From assembly GCA_905221605.1 (NCBI GenBank), contig CAJNDS010002213.1:917636-981635 (forward strand): DNA of 64,000 nt, in the 5' to 3' direction. Origin of the DNA: Symbiodinium natans (taxonomy: Eukaryota > Sar > Dinophyceae > Suessiales > Symbiodiniaceae). Of the stretch, positions 26,936 through 50,231 are shown piece after piece (within the stretch, counting starts at the first letter, position 1; each line of letters begins with the position of its first letter). The position numbers and the translations under genes were made by a program. Below the pieces are notes generated by a model. It did no database searches and had not been told where the DNA came from. It saw only the letters and a program-made list of their open reading frames with translations.

Positions 26936-28004
26936 TGCTGGGATCCGCCTTGGCTGCTCAACAGATGGCTCCTAGAAGTTCGGTGAGAAGGCGCCGCCTT
27001 GCAAGTCGAGTTGCAGACCTGGCGCGGACATGTATGTGCTCCAAGCGCCGCAGCCCTGCCAAGAGTCAAGGCGCATGAGGTTTCGGGTGACATCTATGAA
27101 GGGATAAAACGCCACTGCTCTCTGAAGCTAAGCCATCGTGCACGCAGGTACCACAAAAAAGCGGCGCCGGTGTCCGCGGCACATTGCAATCTCGTTTGCT
27201 TTGGGAGTTGGAGCTGTGTCCTTTCTTTCGCCCTTCTGCAGGAGTGTGAAGACTGTCTGAGGATGGGGGGTCTTAGCGGTTTACCCTGGTCGTTACAGAG
27301 AAGCTGTCTACGGAGCGCCAACAAACCACTTCTGTGTCGCCAGTGACTTTGGTGCATCGTGCTGAATGGTATGCTGTGGTGCGACCGTTGACAGGCCGAG
27401 TAGAGCTCAGCCACATGCACTGGGGTCGTGTTGGCCTCGAAGAGTTTTTGCCAGTACAGGTGCCGATCGGAGAGCATGTGCGATCTCCATGACATGCAGG
27501 TAGCTTGTTTCGCTGACAGGCAGGCATTGCTTGCGAAGCATGCCCCCAGCCTGTCAGACAGGACCACATTGGCTATCGTAAGCAGCATGTCCACTTTGCC
27601 TTCGTCGTAGGCTTGGCTTTGCTTCTCAGCTTGGACTGCCAGGGATTTACCAGCAATCTCGTGCTCCATGCCGACACTCGTTCGAGGCCAGCTTCCACTG
27701 GGAGTCGTCCTGGAAGCTCCAAGAAGCTCCGTGCAAAGGTGAGCTGCTTGTCATCCTTGCACCCCAAGACCCGGCCGGAGGCGATCTCGCTTCCGCATGC
27801 CCGAGTCTCCCAGACGAGCCAGCTGCCTCAGCCCTTGTGTATGCGGCCGTTGAAGAAAAGAAGAAATCGTGCTTTACTTCCCCGTGTGCAGGCAGTTCGT
27901 TAATCCTTGCCACTGGTTGGGCTGTGGGCCCAGGACGTGGCAGACGTGGCAGATTCCGTTCTTGACGTTCATGCTTAGGGGCCCTGGGTGCCGACTTCGC
28001 AAGA
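26936..28004. other. No gene recognised
   Basis: The longest frame (27094-27669, minus, 191 codons) shows no domain I recognise. No repeat seen. Confidence 0.4.
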
Positions 28005-28216
28005 CCATTGATAGGAAGATAGGCCCAGCGCCGCAAGGCCTAGACTGCCCGAGCAACTGTGATGCGCGTCAAGCAGGCATGCTCTCACGAGCCGTCTGAT
28101 GGGATGGGTTCGGCCTGTTCCGACGCACCTATCCTGACAGCACGCTGGGAAGTTGCGTTCTGGATGCTTCCTTGTGGGGGTGGGAGCCCTCGAAAGGGGT
28201 CACGAAAGGGGTCATG
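28005..28216 (+). repeat. Diverged ancestral block of the 640-bp repeat
   Basis: Closely similar to 29210-29421, the last third of each 640-bp unit. Shared sequence includes CATTGATAGGAAGATA, GCGCGTCAAGCAGGCATGC and CTATCCTGACAGCACGC, with scattered substitutions. This implies an older duplication before the 640-bp amplification. Confidence 0.75.
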
Positions 28217-28781
28217 CCCCAGATCTCGGAGACGGCAGAGGTATTCTAGGGGCAGAGCCTTGTTAGAGATACACCTCCATACCCAAGGCTGCAGGCACCT
28301 GATTCCTTCTTTTGCTTTCTGCAGGCGTGTGACGACTGTCTGAGAGTGGGGGCCTTGGCGATTTCGCCCTGGCCGTTCCACAGACGCTGTCTACAGAATG
28401 CAAAGAAACCGCTGCTGTGTGCAGGCTGGTTTCTGTTGCTCAGAGCAGTGGATGCGTGTGCCAGATTTGTGTCGCTGGCCAGAGACTCGGTGCGTCGTGC
28501 TGCATGCGCTGGGGCAAGCTGGCTCCAAGCTGGTTAGGCCAGGGGCGCTGGCGGCCCAGTTGCAACTCGGGATGCGGCAGCGTTCTACATGCGTCAGTTC
28601 CTTCAGCTTCACGACTTGCACGAACCTGCTGACTGGAACCGCCTCTCGCTCCATGCTCAGGGCCTCGCGTTTGAGGCTGTCGAAACGACTTCCCTTTCGG
28701 TGGAAGAATGCACACACATGCGTGTTACGTCGTCCAATCAAGGTGTTGGCAGCTTACTTTGCTTCTGGAGATTCTGGAAGT
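28217..28781. other. No gene recognised
   Basis: A + frame at 28398-28832 (144 codons) runs into the tandem repeat and is not recognisable. No other feature seen. Confidence 0.4.
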
Positions 28782-30461
28782 GAGCGCGTAAGTTGCAAAG
28801 GGTGTGCAAAACTGTGGACAGCTGCGGCGTAGCTGCGTTTTGGCATCCACACAATGACTTGTATCAGTCGTGTACTAGTTCAACAACATGCAACACGGCT
28901 GGGGCCCAAATAGGCGCATTCCAGACGTGAGGATTCGGAATGCGCCATGAGAAGGCGTCGCCGACGGCGAAAGCAGCCAAGATGTTTTGAGCAGGCACTT
29001 ATGTGCAAGACCCCCTGTGATACACAGCCGTGGATGGCGCCATCCCATCAGATTCTGCAAGCTTGAAGAGCCCCTGATAAGCAATTGATGCAGATGTGCA
29101 GCCGTCCACTTGGTGACCAATGTGTCACCGATAATGAGAATATTGAGACATTGGAGAGAGCCGCGATCCATTTGATCCGATCGGCAAGGTCAGCATCGCC
29201 CCCTCCCCCATAGGAAGACCATTGATAGGAAGATAAGCCCAGCATCGCAAAGCCTACAGCCCCCGATAAAACTGTGATGCGCGTCAAGCAGGCATGCTCT
29301 CACGAGCTGTCTGATGGGATGGGTTCGGTCTGTTCCGACGTACCTATCCTGACAGCACGCACGGAAGTTGCGTTCTGGATGCTTGAGGGTGGAGCCCTCG
29401 AAAGGGGTCGCGAAAGGGGTCGAGCGCGTAAGTTGCAAACGGTGTGCAAAACTGTGGAAAGCAGCGGCGTAGCTGCGTTTTGGCATCCACACAATGACTT
29501 GTATCAGTCGTGTACTAGTTCAACAACATGCAACACGGCTGGGGCCCAAATAGGCGCATTCCAGACGTGAGGATTCGGAATGCGCCATGAGAAGGCGTCG
29601 CCGACGGCGAAAGCAGCCAAGATGTTTTGAGCAGGCACTTATGTGCAAGACCCCCTGTGATACACAGCCGTGGATGGCGCCATCCCATCAGATTCTGCAA
29701 GCTTGAAGAGCCCCTGATAAGCAATTGATGCAGATGTGCAGCCGTCCACTTGGTGACCAATGTGTCACCGATAATGAGAATATTGAGACATTGGAGAGAG
29801 CCGCGATCCATTTGATCCGATCGGCAAGGTCAGCATCGCCCCCTCCCCCATAGGAAGACCATTGATAGGAAGATAAGCCCAGCATCGCAAAGCCTACAGC
29901 CCCCGATAAAACTGTGATGCGCGTCAAGCAGGCATGCTCTCACGAGCTGTCTGATGGGATGGGTTCGGTCTGTTCCGACGTACCTATCCTGACAGCACGC
30001 ACGGAAGTTGCGTTCTGGATGCTTGAGGGTGGAGCCCTCGAAAGGGGTCGCGAAAGGGGTCGAGCGCGTAAGTTGCAAACGGTGTGCAAAACTGTGGAAA
30101 GCAGCGGCGTAGCTGCGTTTTGGCATCCACACAATGACTTGTATCAGTCGTGTACTAGTTCAACAACATGCAACACGGCTGGGGCCCAAATAGGCGCATT
30201 CCAGACGTGAGGATTCGGAATGCGCCATGAGAAGGCGTCGCCGACGGCGAAAGCAGCCAAGATGTTTTGAGCAGGCACTTATGTGCAAGACCCCCTGTGA
30301 TACACAGCCGTGGATGGCGCCATCCCATCAGGATCTGCAAGCTTGAAGAGCCGCTGAGAAGCAATTGATGGATGTGCAGCCGTCCACTTGGTGACCAATG
30401 TGTCACCGATAATGAGAATATTGAGACATTGGAGAGAGCCGCGATCCATTTGATCCGATCG
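28782..30461 (+). repeat. 640-bp tandem repeat, about 2.6 units
   Basis: Units start at 28782, 29422 and 30062, each with GAGCGCGTAAGTTGCAAA. Units 1 and 2 are nearly identical; only a few substitutions near the start of unit 1 are visible. Unit 3 is cut at 30461 and has some substitutions and a 3-bp deletion near 30370. Period 640 is not a multiple of 3, and the short frames inside the units are unconvincing as genes. It looks like a recent segmental amplification. Confidence 0.93.
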
Positions 30462-30483
30462 TTGCAACATGGGCGCCTCCCCA

Positions 30484-30719
30484 CCCCCTCCTCGCCTCCC
30501 CCAAGGTTTTTATGAGGGGGGGAAGGGGTTTAGGGTTTATTTTCGGTTAGGGGTGTAGGGCGTTGGATGGGTTTGGGAGTTTGGGGTTCTGAAGGTTTTT
30601 GTGCTGTTTTGCTAGGGTTGTATGTGCAGGGTTTGAGGGTTTTAGGGTTTATGGCTTAGGGTTCTAGGGTCAAAATATAGGGTATAGGATTCTAGGTTTT
30701 GCGAGACGGTTTCGGGGTG
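30484..30719. repeat. Degenerate TTTAGGG-type repeat, G-strand orientation
   Basis: Many interspersed GGGTTTAGGG, GGGTTTATGG and GGGTTCTAGGG motifs on the + strand, with a C/T-rich lead-in at 30,478-30,505. This is decayed telomere-type sequence, opposite in orientation to the arrays at 31,180 and 31,995. Confidence 0.7.
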
Positions 30720-30815
30720 AGTGGGTGGTTACCTTTGGGGCGGGGATGGTGGGGTGAGGGTAGGGTGGGGAGGGGTAGGGTGGGGTGGGGCGGGGCGGGG
30801 CGGGGCGAGGTGGGG
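30720..30815 (+). repeat. G-rich tract (GGGGTGGGGC type)
   Basis: Almost unbroken runs of three to five G separated by T, C or A on the + strand. It has strong G-quadruplex potential by composition. Frames across it give only Gly/Trp/Val repeats and are not genes. Confidence 0.8.
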
Positions 30816-31179
30816 GTGTGGTGAAGGATCTCACGCAGAGGCGGGGGGTACTGACATAGAGTTCAGCGAAGAGTCTCGGTATGGGACAATAAGTGACCTG
30901 TGAGCGTGCCGCTGCAGCAATCTGGCAGAACAGTGCCAGCGGAATCCCTCAAGATAGAGAAACCTGGTCAAGTGTCAGTGCCAGAAGGTAGAGTGATGCG
31001 GGGAACACGTCTAGCCGGCATCTCTGGTAGCAACGTTCCATTTCCAAACAGAATCGAGGTTGCCTACGCTCTTGTGTTCTATGCCTTAACGACGCCAAAA
31101 TGCGGCCGAAGATGCATGATGCAGACAATATCAAGGAGCCACAATTCTGTAGGTGAAGCAGCTCATCTTGAACCCTAAC
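30816..31179. other. No gene recognised
   Basis: Between the G-rich tract and the first CCCTAAA array. A + frame at 30900-31178 (92 codons) is unrecognised. Confidence 0.4.
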
Positions 31180-31300
31180 TTGCATAAAACCCTAAACCCT
31201 AAACCCTAAAACCCAAAACCCTAAACCCTAAACCCAAAACCCTAAACCCTAAACAGCCTAAACCCCAAATCCCAAAACCCTAACACCCAAAACCTGTCCT
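31180..31300. repeat. CCCTAAA telomere-type array, partly degenerate
   Basis: Repeated AACCCTAAACCCTAAA with AACCCAAA variants on the + strand. A decayed extension with CACCCTACA and CACCCTAAA units lies at 31,528-31,605. The stretch between (31,301-31,527) is C-rich and non-coding. Confidence 0.85.
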
Positions 31301-31605
31301 GGGCCATGCAGCGTCCTCAGCTGGGCCGGCGCCTCGATCCGGGGTATTTCAGGGCTTCGCACAGTGCAAAATCCCCAAGCCCGCCAAATCCCCCACGGTT
31401 TAGGGCGTATGATCTCTTTGAGGCACCCCAACCCCCCCTCCCCCTCCCCCCGCCTTCCCCCCCCTTCGAAGCCCCGTCCTTCGGCCCGCCTGAGATTTCT
31501 CCAAACCCCAGACTCCCTGCGCATCCTTAACACCCTACACACCCTACACACCCTAAACACCCTAAACACCCTAAACTCAAAACCCTCAACCCTAGCCTAA
31601 ACTCT

Positions 31606-31994
31606 ACATCCTGAAATGAACCCTGCATCCTGGGCCCTGAAGCTTGTTCGGGGCTGGTTCAGGTTTTGGAGCGCTAGGATCAGGTAATGTTTAGGGTCGA
31701 GGGTTTAGGGTTTATGGGGTTTAGGGTTTTTAGGGTTTTTCGGGTCTGTAGGGCATGTAATGAGGCTTGATGAGTTTATAGGGTTTATACGGTTGAGGGT
31801 AGGCTTGAGGGTGTAGGTGTCAGAACCTTAGACCATGCTAATCCCCTCCCCTAATAATAACCCACCCTACGGCATAATATAAGGCAGTCTCCATCTCCTA
31901 TGTTACACGCGGGTTTTTTTGCCCTAGCAATCCAACCCTAGAAACCCTAAACGCCTAAAGCCATAAACGCATGAAGAGCCCTAGACCCGAACAA
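31606..31994. other. Degenerate TTTAGGG block and A/T-rich spacer
   Basis: 31,686-31,815 contains GTTTAGGGTTTTTAGGG-like motifs on the + strand, so the repeat orientation flips relative to both neighbours. The rest is unremarkable and turns into AACCCTA-type sequence from about 31,930. Confidence 0.65.
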
Positions 31995-32310
31995 CAAAAA
32001 CCCTAAACCCTAAACCCTAAACCCTAAACCCTAAACCCTAAACCCTAAACCCTAAACCCTAAACCCTAAACCCTAAACCCTAAACCCTAAACCCTAAACC
32101 CTAAACCCTAAACCCTAAACCCTAACCCTTAAACCCTAAACCCTAAACCCTAAACCCCTAAACCCTAAACCCTAAACCCCCCTAAACCCTTAACCCTAAC
32201 CCCCTAACCCTACCCTAAACCCTAAACCCTAAACCCTAACCCTAAACCCTAAACCCCCTAAACCCTAAACCCTAACCCCTAAACCCTAAACCCTAAACCC
32301 TAAACTCTCT
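31995..32310. repeat. CCCTAAA interstitial telomere array, about 45 units
   Basis: A long run of CCCTAAA on the + strand, perfect for the first 130 bp or so and then with interruptions (CCCTTAAA, CCCCTAAA, CCCTAACC). TTTAGGG is the plant-type telomere repeat, also reported for dinoflagellates. With C-strand on the + strand, it is oriented like the left end of a chromosome running to the right. Confidence 0.95.
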
Positions 32311-32326
32311 CTATCATATAATAATT

Positions 32327-32746
32327 TAAACCTTAATGGGGAACGTGGCCATTGGCAAAAAAACCGTGGCCATTGGCAAAAAAACCGTGGCCATTGGCAA
32401 AAAAGCCGTGGCCATTGGCAAAAAAGCCGTGGCCATTGGCAAATTCGCCAATGGCCACGGCAAAGTTGCCAATGGCCACGGCTTTTTTGCCAATGGCCGC
32501 CAATGTCATTAAGGTTGGTCGCCAAAATGGGTTTTTCGAACCCAATTCGCACAAAATGCCCCCCAACCTTAATGGGGAACGTGGCCATTGGCAAAAAAGC
32601 CGTGGCCATTGGCAAGTGGCATTTGCCAATGGCCACGGGAAAGTTGCCAATGGCCACGGCTTTTTTGCCAATGGCCACGGCTTTTTTGCCAATGGCCACG
32701 GCTTTTTTGCCAATGGCCACGGCTTTTTTGCCAATGGCCACGCTTT
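32327..32746. repeat. Palindromic 21-bp minisatellite in both orientations
   Basis: The 21-bp unit GTGGCCATTGGCAAAAAAGCC repeats five times forward (32,345-32,449) and then in inverted form (GGCTTTTTTGCCAATGGCCAC) to 32,500. A second forward block lies at 32,580-32,615 and a second inverted block of five or more units at 32,620-32,746. The first module is bounded by AACCTTAATG (about 32,328) and CATTAAGGTT (about 32,517), which are terminal inverted repeats. Because 21 is a multiple of three, all frames stay open and encode heptapeptide repeats. I read these as repeat artefacts, not genes. Confidence 0.9.
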
Positions 32747-32979
32747 TTTCCCCCCCCCCCCCCACCCCCCCCCCCCACCCCCCCCCCCCCCACCCCACCC
32801 CCCCCCCCACCCCCACCCCCCCCCCCCCCCCCCCCACCCCCCCCCCCACCCCCCCCCCCCCCCACCCCCACCCCCCCCCCCACCCCCCCCCCCCCCACCC
32901 CCCCCAACCCCCCCCCCACCCCCCACCCCCCACCCCCCCCCCCACCCCCCTCCCCCCCCAACCCCCACCCCCCCCACCC
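32747..32979 (+). repeat. Near-pure C tract with CCCCCA interruptions
   Basis: About 230 bp of C with single A (and one T) interruptions. The opposite strand is a G-run with strong quadruplex potential. The length is doubtful, since such tracts are often mis-assembled. A shorter tract of the same kind lies at 33,126-33,156. Long Gly- or Pro-only frames here are not genes. Confidence 0.85.
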
Positions 32980-33216
32980 TGGGCCCGATCAAGATGAAGG
33001 CTTTGCGGGGCCGGGCAACACGGCAGCCCCTTCTTAGTCTTTCTCATCTTGGGTGGTCCGAGGGTGGGGTGGGGAAAAGCAACTTCCCATTCTGGGGTTG
33101 GAAACCTGGATGAGGGCTTCGCAACCCCCCCCACCCCCCCCCCACCCCCCCACCCCGAGAACGAATGCAAGCAGAATGAAGACGAGCAGAGAAATACGAG
33201 CAGAGAGAGAACGACT
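32980..33216. other. Spacer between C tract and 80-bp repeat
   Basis: No recognisable gene. A GAGCAGAGAGAGAACGA-like motif at about 33,184-33,214 foreshadows the A/G-rich repeat at 34.8-35.6 kb. Confidence 0.5.
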
Positions 33217-33790
33217 TCAAGGGCTCCAAGAGGGCGGTTGGGAAGGCGGGTTCCAGCCCTAAAAACTCCAAGACCATGATTCCCAACCCCCCCTTCAAAA
33301 GGCTCCAGAGAGGGGGGTTGGGAAGGCGGGTTTCCAGCCCAAAACACTCCAAGACCATGATTCCCAACCCCCCCTTCAAGGGCTCCAGAGAGGGGGGTTG
33401 GGAAGGCGGGTTTCCAGCCCAAAACACTCCAAGACCATGATTCCCAACCCCCCCTTCAAGGGCTCCAGAGAGGGGGGTTGGGAAGGCGGGTTTCCAGCCC
33501 AAAACACTCCAAGACCATGATTCCCAACCCCCCCTTCAAGGGCTCCAGAGAGGGGGTTGGGAAGGCGGGTTTCCAGCCCAAAACACTCCAAGACCATGAT
33601 TCCCAACCCCCCCTTCAAGGGCTCCAGAGAGGGGGGTTGGGAAGGCGGGTTTCCAGCCCAAAACACTCCAAGACCATGATTCCCAACCCCCCCTTCAAAG
33701 GCTCCAGAGAGGGGGGTTGGGAAGGCGGGTTTCCAGCCCAAAACACTCCAAGACCATGATTCCCAAACCCCCCTTCAAGGGCTCCGAATA
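33217..33790. repeat. 80-bp tandem repeat, about 7 units
   Basis: Units beginning GGCTCCAGAGAGGGGGG start at 33301, 33381, 33461, 33541, 33620, 33700 and a partial 33780, with a diverged first unit at 33222. One unit is 79 bp through loss of a G. The unit also contains AAAACACTCCAAGACCATGA. Period 80 rotates all three frames, so the Gly/Pro-rich frames seen on both strands are by-products. Confidence 0.95.
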
Positions 33791-33960
33791 CGGGTAGTTG
33801 GTTCTAGGGTGGGTTGGGGATTGGCTCGAACTGGAATGGTTCGAGGGTGGGGTGGGGGAAAACAAAACATGAGGTTAACAAAATTAGGGTTTTTTTGTCA
33901 ATCCGGACCAACACTTTTGGTTCTACCTTCGGTCTGGGGAAAGCAAGCGCGAAGACAAGG
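33791..33960. other. Spacer, G-rich
   Basis: Contains GGTTCGAGGGTGGGGTGGGGG near 33,839 and a T-run. No gene. Confidence 0.5.
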
Positions 33961-34715
33961 GACATGCGACAAAGCCGACGAGCACGAAGGGAGGGGACAT
34001 ACGACAAACCCTAAGGGCGCGAAGGGAAGGGACATGCGACGAATCTGTAGACCTTTCATCAAACCATACGAGCACGAAGGGAGGGGACATACGACAAACC
34101 CTCCGAGCACGAAGGGAGGCATACGACAAACCCTAAGAGCACGAAGGGAGAGGGCGTACGACAAACCTGTAGACCTCTCGTCAAACCCTACGAGCACGAA
34201 AGGAGGGGACATACGACAAACCTCGAAAATAAACCCGTGCATTTCTCAATGTTTTGGGATTCTCTGCAAGCAGACAAAGAGGGACATACGACAAAGCCGA
34301 CGAGCACGAAGGGAGGGGACATACGACAAACCCTAAGAACACGAAGGGAGGGGACGTACGACAAACCTGTAGACCTTTCATCAAACCCTACGAGCACGAA
34401 GGGAGGGGACATACGACAAACCCTACGAGCACGAAGGGAGGGGACATACGACAAACCTCTGAAAATAAAATCTCAGTTTCTGAATTCTTGGGATTCTTTG
34501 CAAGCAGACGAAGAGGGACACACGACAAAGCCGACGAGCACGAAGGGAGACGACATACGACAAATTCTAATAGCACGAAGGGAGGGGACGTGCGACAAAC
34601 CTGTAGACCTCTCATCAAACCCTACGAGCATGAAGGGAGGGACAAACCTTACGAGCACGAAGAGAGGGGACATACGACAAACCTCTAGGCCTCTCATCAA
34701 ACCCTACGAGCAGGA
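33961..34715 (+). repeat. 35-bp tandem repeat with higher-order structure
   Basis: The basic unit is about 35 bp, with core ACGAGCACGAAGGGAGGGG followed by ACATACGACAAACCCT. It is interrupted by two recurrent inserts: a GTAGACCTYTCATCAAACC segment, and a GTTTTGGGATTCTCTGCAAGC-like segment seen at about 34,250 and 34,485. This gives a higher-order unit of about 230 bp. CCCTA at unit junctions may derive from telomere-type repeats. Lys/Gly- or Cys/Ser-rich frames here are repeat-driven. Confidence 0.9.
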
Positions 34716-34837
34716 GCCAACATGAGGCGAGGTCACCGGGGCACTAATTGGAAAGAAACCATGTGGAAGCCAGGCAGCTTAAAGTGTGCCAAACACAACC
34801 AACAAGACGGCCAAAAATAGGCAGGGTCACCGGGGAA
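34716..34837. other. Short unique spacer
   Basis: No gene. Carries GGTCACCGGGG twice (34,729 and 34,825), a motif resembling CACCGGGGAAAA at 35,037. Confidence 0.45.
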
Positions 34838-35610
34838 AACGAGCAAAGTGAATATGAGCAGAAAGAGAACGAATACGAGTAGACTGACGTCGAGCAGAGA
34901 GAGAACGAATACGAGCAGAATGAATACGAGCAGAAAGAGAACGAGTACGAGCAGACTCAGTACGAGCAGAAAGACAGCGAAAACGAGCGGACTGAAATCG
35001 AGCAGAGAGAGAGAACGAACACGCGCAGAAAGAGCACACCGGGGAAAACGAACACGAGCAAAGTGAATGTGAGCAGACAGAGAACGAATACGAGCAGACT
35101 GACGTCGAGCAGAGAGAGAACGAATACGAGCAGAATGAATACGAGCAGAAAGAGAATGAGTACGAGCAGACTCAGTACGAGCAGAAAGACAGCGAAAACG
35201 AGCGGACTGAAATCGAGCAGAGAGCGTGCAGAAAAAGCACGAACACGAGCAGAAAGAGAACGAACACGAGCAAAATGAATATGAGTAGAAAGAGAACGAA
35301 TACGAGCAGAATGATTACGAGCAGAGAGAGAACGAAGAGCAGACTGAAATCGAGCAGAGAGAGAGAGAGAGAGAGAACGAATACGAACAGAATGAATACG
35401 AGAAGAAAAACAACGAAAACGAGCGGACTGAAATCGAGCAGAGAGAGAACGAATACGAGCAGAATGAATACGAGCAGAACGAGAACGAACACGAGACGAG
35501 CAGATCAGAAAAAGAACGAATACGAGCAGAATGAATACGAGCAGAAAGAAACGCATACGAGCAGAATGGAAACCAAGCAGAATGACAAAGAACACGAGCA
35601 GAATGAATAA
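34838..35610 (+). repeat. A/G-rich tandem repeat (TACGAGCAGAAAGAGAACGA type)
   Basis: Units of 12-18 bp built on ACGAGCAGAATGA and ACGAGCAGAAAGAGAACGA, strongly purine-biased on the + strand. They fall into larger blocks of about 210 bp that begin after CACCGGGGAAAACGA (34,828 and 35,037). Many units are multiples of 3, so long Arg/Ser/Thr, Glu/Gln/Asn and (on the minus strand) Leu/Phe/Val frames stay open. None looks like a real protein. Confidence 0.88.
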
Positions 35611-35750
35611 ATGAGGTTGGAGGACAGGGCTTGCTGAGGAAAAATGTGAACTTTATATTTCTTAATGTTTTGGGATTCTCTGGGTGGGTGGGTTTTTTTC
35701 TAGAGTCCAGACAGCGGCTCTACTAGAGATTGCTCGACCCAGAGCTGCTG
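35611..35750. other. Spacer with diverged copy of a 34-kb motif
   Basis: Contains TTAATGTTTTGGGATTCTCT at about 35,664, a stray copy of the insert seen in the 35-bp repeat at 34,250. No gene. Confidence 0.55.
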
Positions 35751-35983
35751 AACCCTAAACCCTAAACCCTAAACCCTAAACCCTAAACCCTAAACCCTAA
35801 ACCCGGAACCCCGAACCCCTAAACCCTAAACCCCTAAACCCTAAACCCCTAAACCCTAAACCCTAAACCCTAAACCCTAAACCCTAAACCCTAAACCCTA
35901 AACCCTAAACCCTAAACCCTAAACCCTAAACCCTAAACCCTAAACCCTAAACCCTAAACCCTAAACCCTAAACCCTAAACCAA
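35751..35983. repeat. CCCTAAA interstitial telomere array, about 33 units
   Basis: Nearly perfect CCCTAAA repeats on the + strand with a short interruption (CCCGGAACCCC) at about 35,800. Same orientation as the array at 31,995. Confidence 0.95.
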
Positions 35984-42397
<6,414 letters not shown>

Positions 42398-42883
42398 GGC
42401 CGACGGCCAGCCCGAAGAGGCAGGTGCCAAGGCACAAGCGCTCCGGAAACTTGCGAGTAAGATTTGGTGAGGCATTTCGGGGTCTGGATGGGTGTTCCAT
42501 CGTGTGCCGGGTTCCGGGGCAGCGCCGTCCCTGCTTTGAGCACACGCGGCTGAAGTGCTTGGCAAGAGAAACGCATCTTGCCATCCGCGACGGTGGAGCG
42601 TGCAGCAGGTGAGCAGAGAGACAGAAATGGGGAGAGGGGAGGGGGGGGGGGGGTGCCGCGCTTTGGGGCGCTTCCGGGTTCAAGACGGTCGAAGGACGCT
42701 TGAGCGTTTCGGCTTGGGGAGTATCGGGTTCGAGGACCTCCGCTTCACCAGAGAATCGCCGTCATCTCGGCTCAAAGGATTGGTGATCAAGGCCGCTACA
42801 TCGCGCGGTGTGCCCCAGTCACCTTCCGTTGGTGCTCTTTGCGATCAACTCTTTCGCGACTTCAAGCCCTTCGCTTCGCAGCC
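42398..42883 (+). promoter_or_regulatory. 486-bp spacer between tubulin copies 1 and 2
   Basis: Holds the 3' UTR of copy 1, a long G-run (about 42,638-42,651) and the 5' region of copy 2. The 486-bp length and most of the sequence recur between copies 2/3 and 3/4. Promoters in dinoflagellates are poorly defined and I see no TATA box. The last bases before the ATG are TTCGCAG-CC, a plausible spliced-leader acceptor. At 42,759-42,777 CCGTCATCTCGGCTCAAAG loosely resembles the dinoflagellate spliced leader. Confidence 0.55.

Positions 42884-50231
<7,348 letters not shown>

Noticed and set aside
1-30000. tRNA, snRNA or SL RNA genes
   Set aside because: I looked by eye for A/B-box pairs and for the leader sequence followed by a donor and found no convincing candidate. 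A covariance-model search would be decisive.
32286-33422. Long minus-strand frame of 378 codons rich in Gly, Trp and heptapeptide repeats
   Set aside because: It runs through the 80-bp repeat, the C tract, the 21-bp palindrome and into telomere repeats. It is open only because repeats lack stops.
33961-34715. Regular repeats that might suggest a CRISPR array
   Set aside because: Units abut without unique spacers, inserts recur, and the genome is eukaryotic with no cas genes.
34957-35595. 212-codon Leu/Phe/Val-rich frame, looking like a membrane protein
   Set aside because: It is the complement of the A/G-rich minisatellite. The hydrophobicity comes from repeat composition, with no unique sequence.
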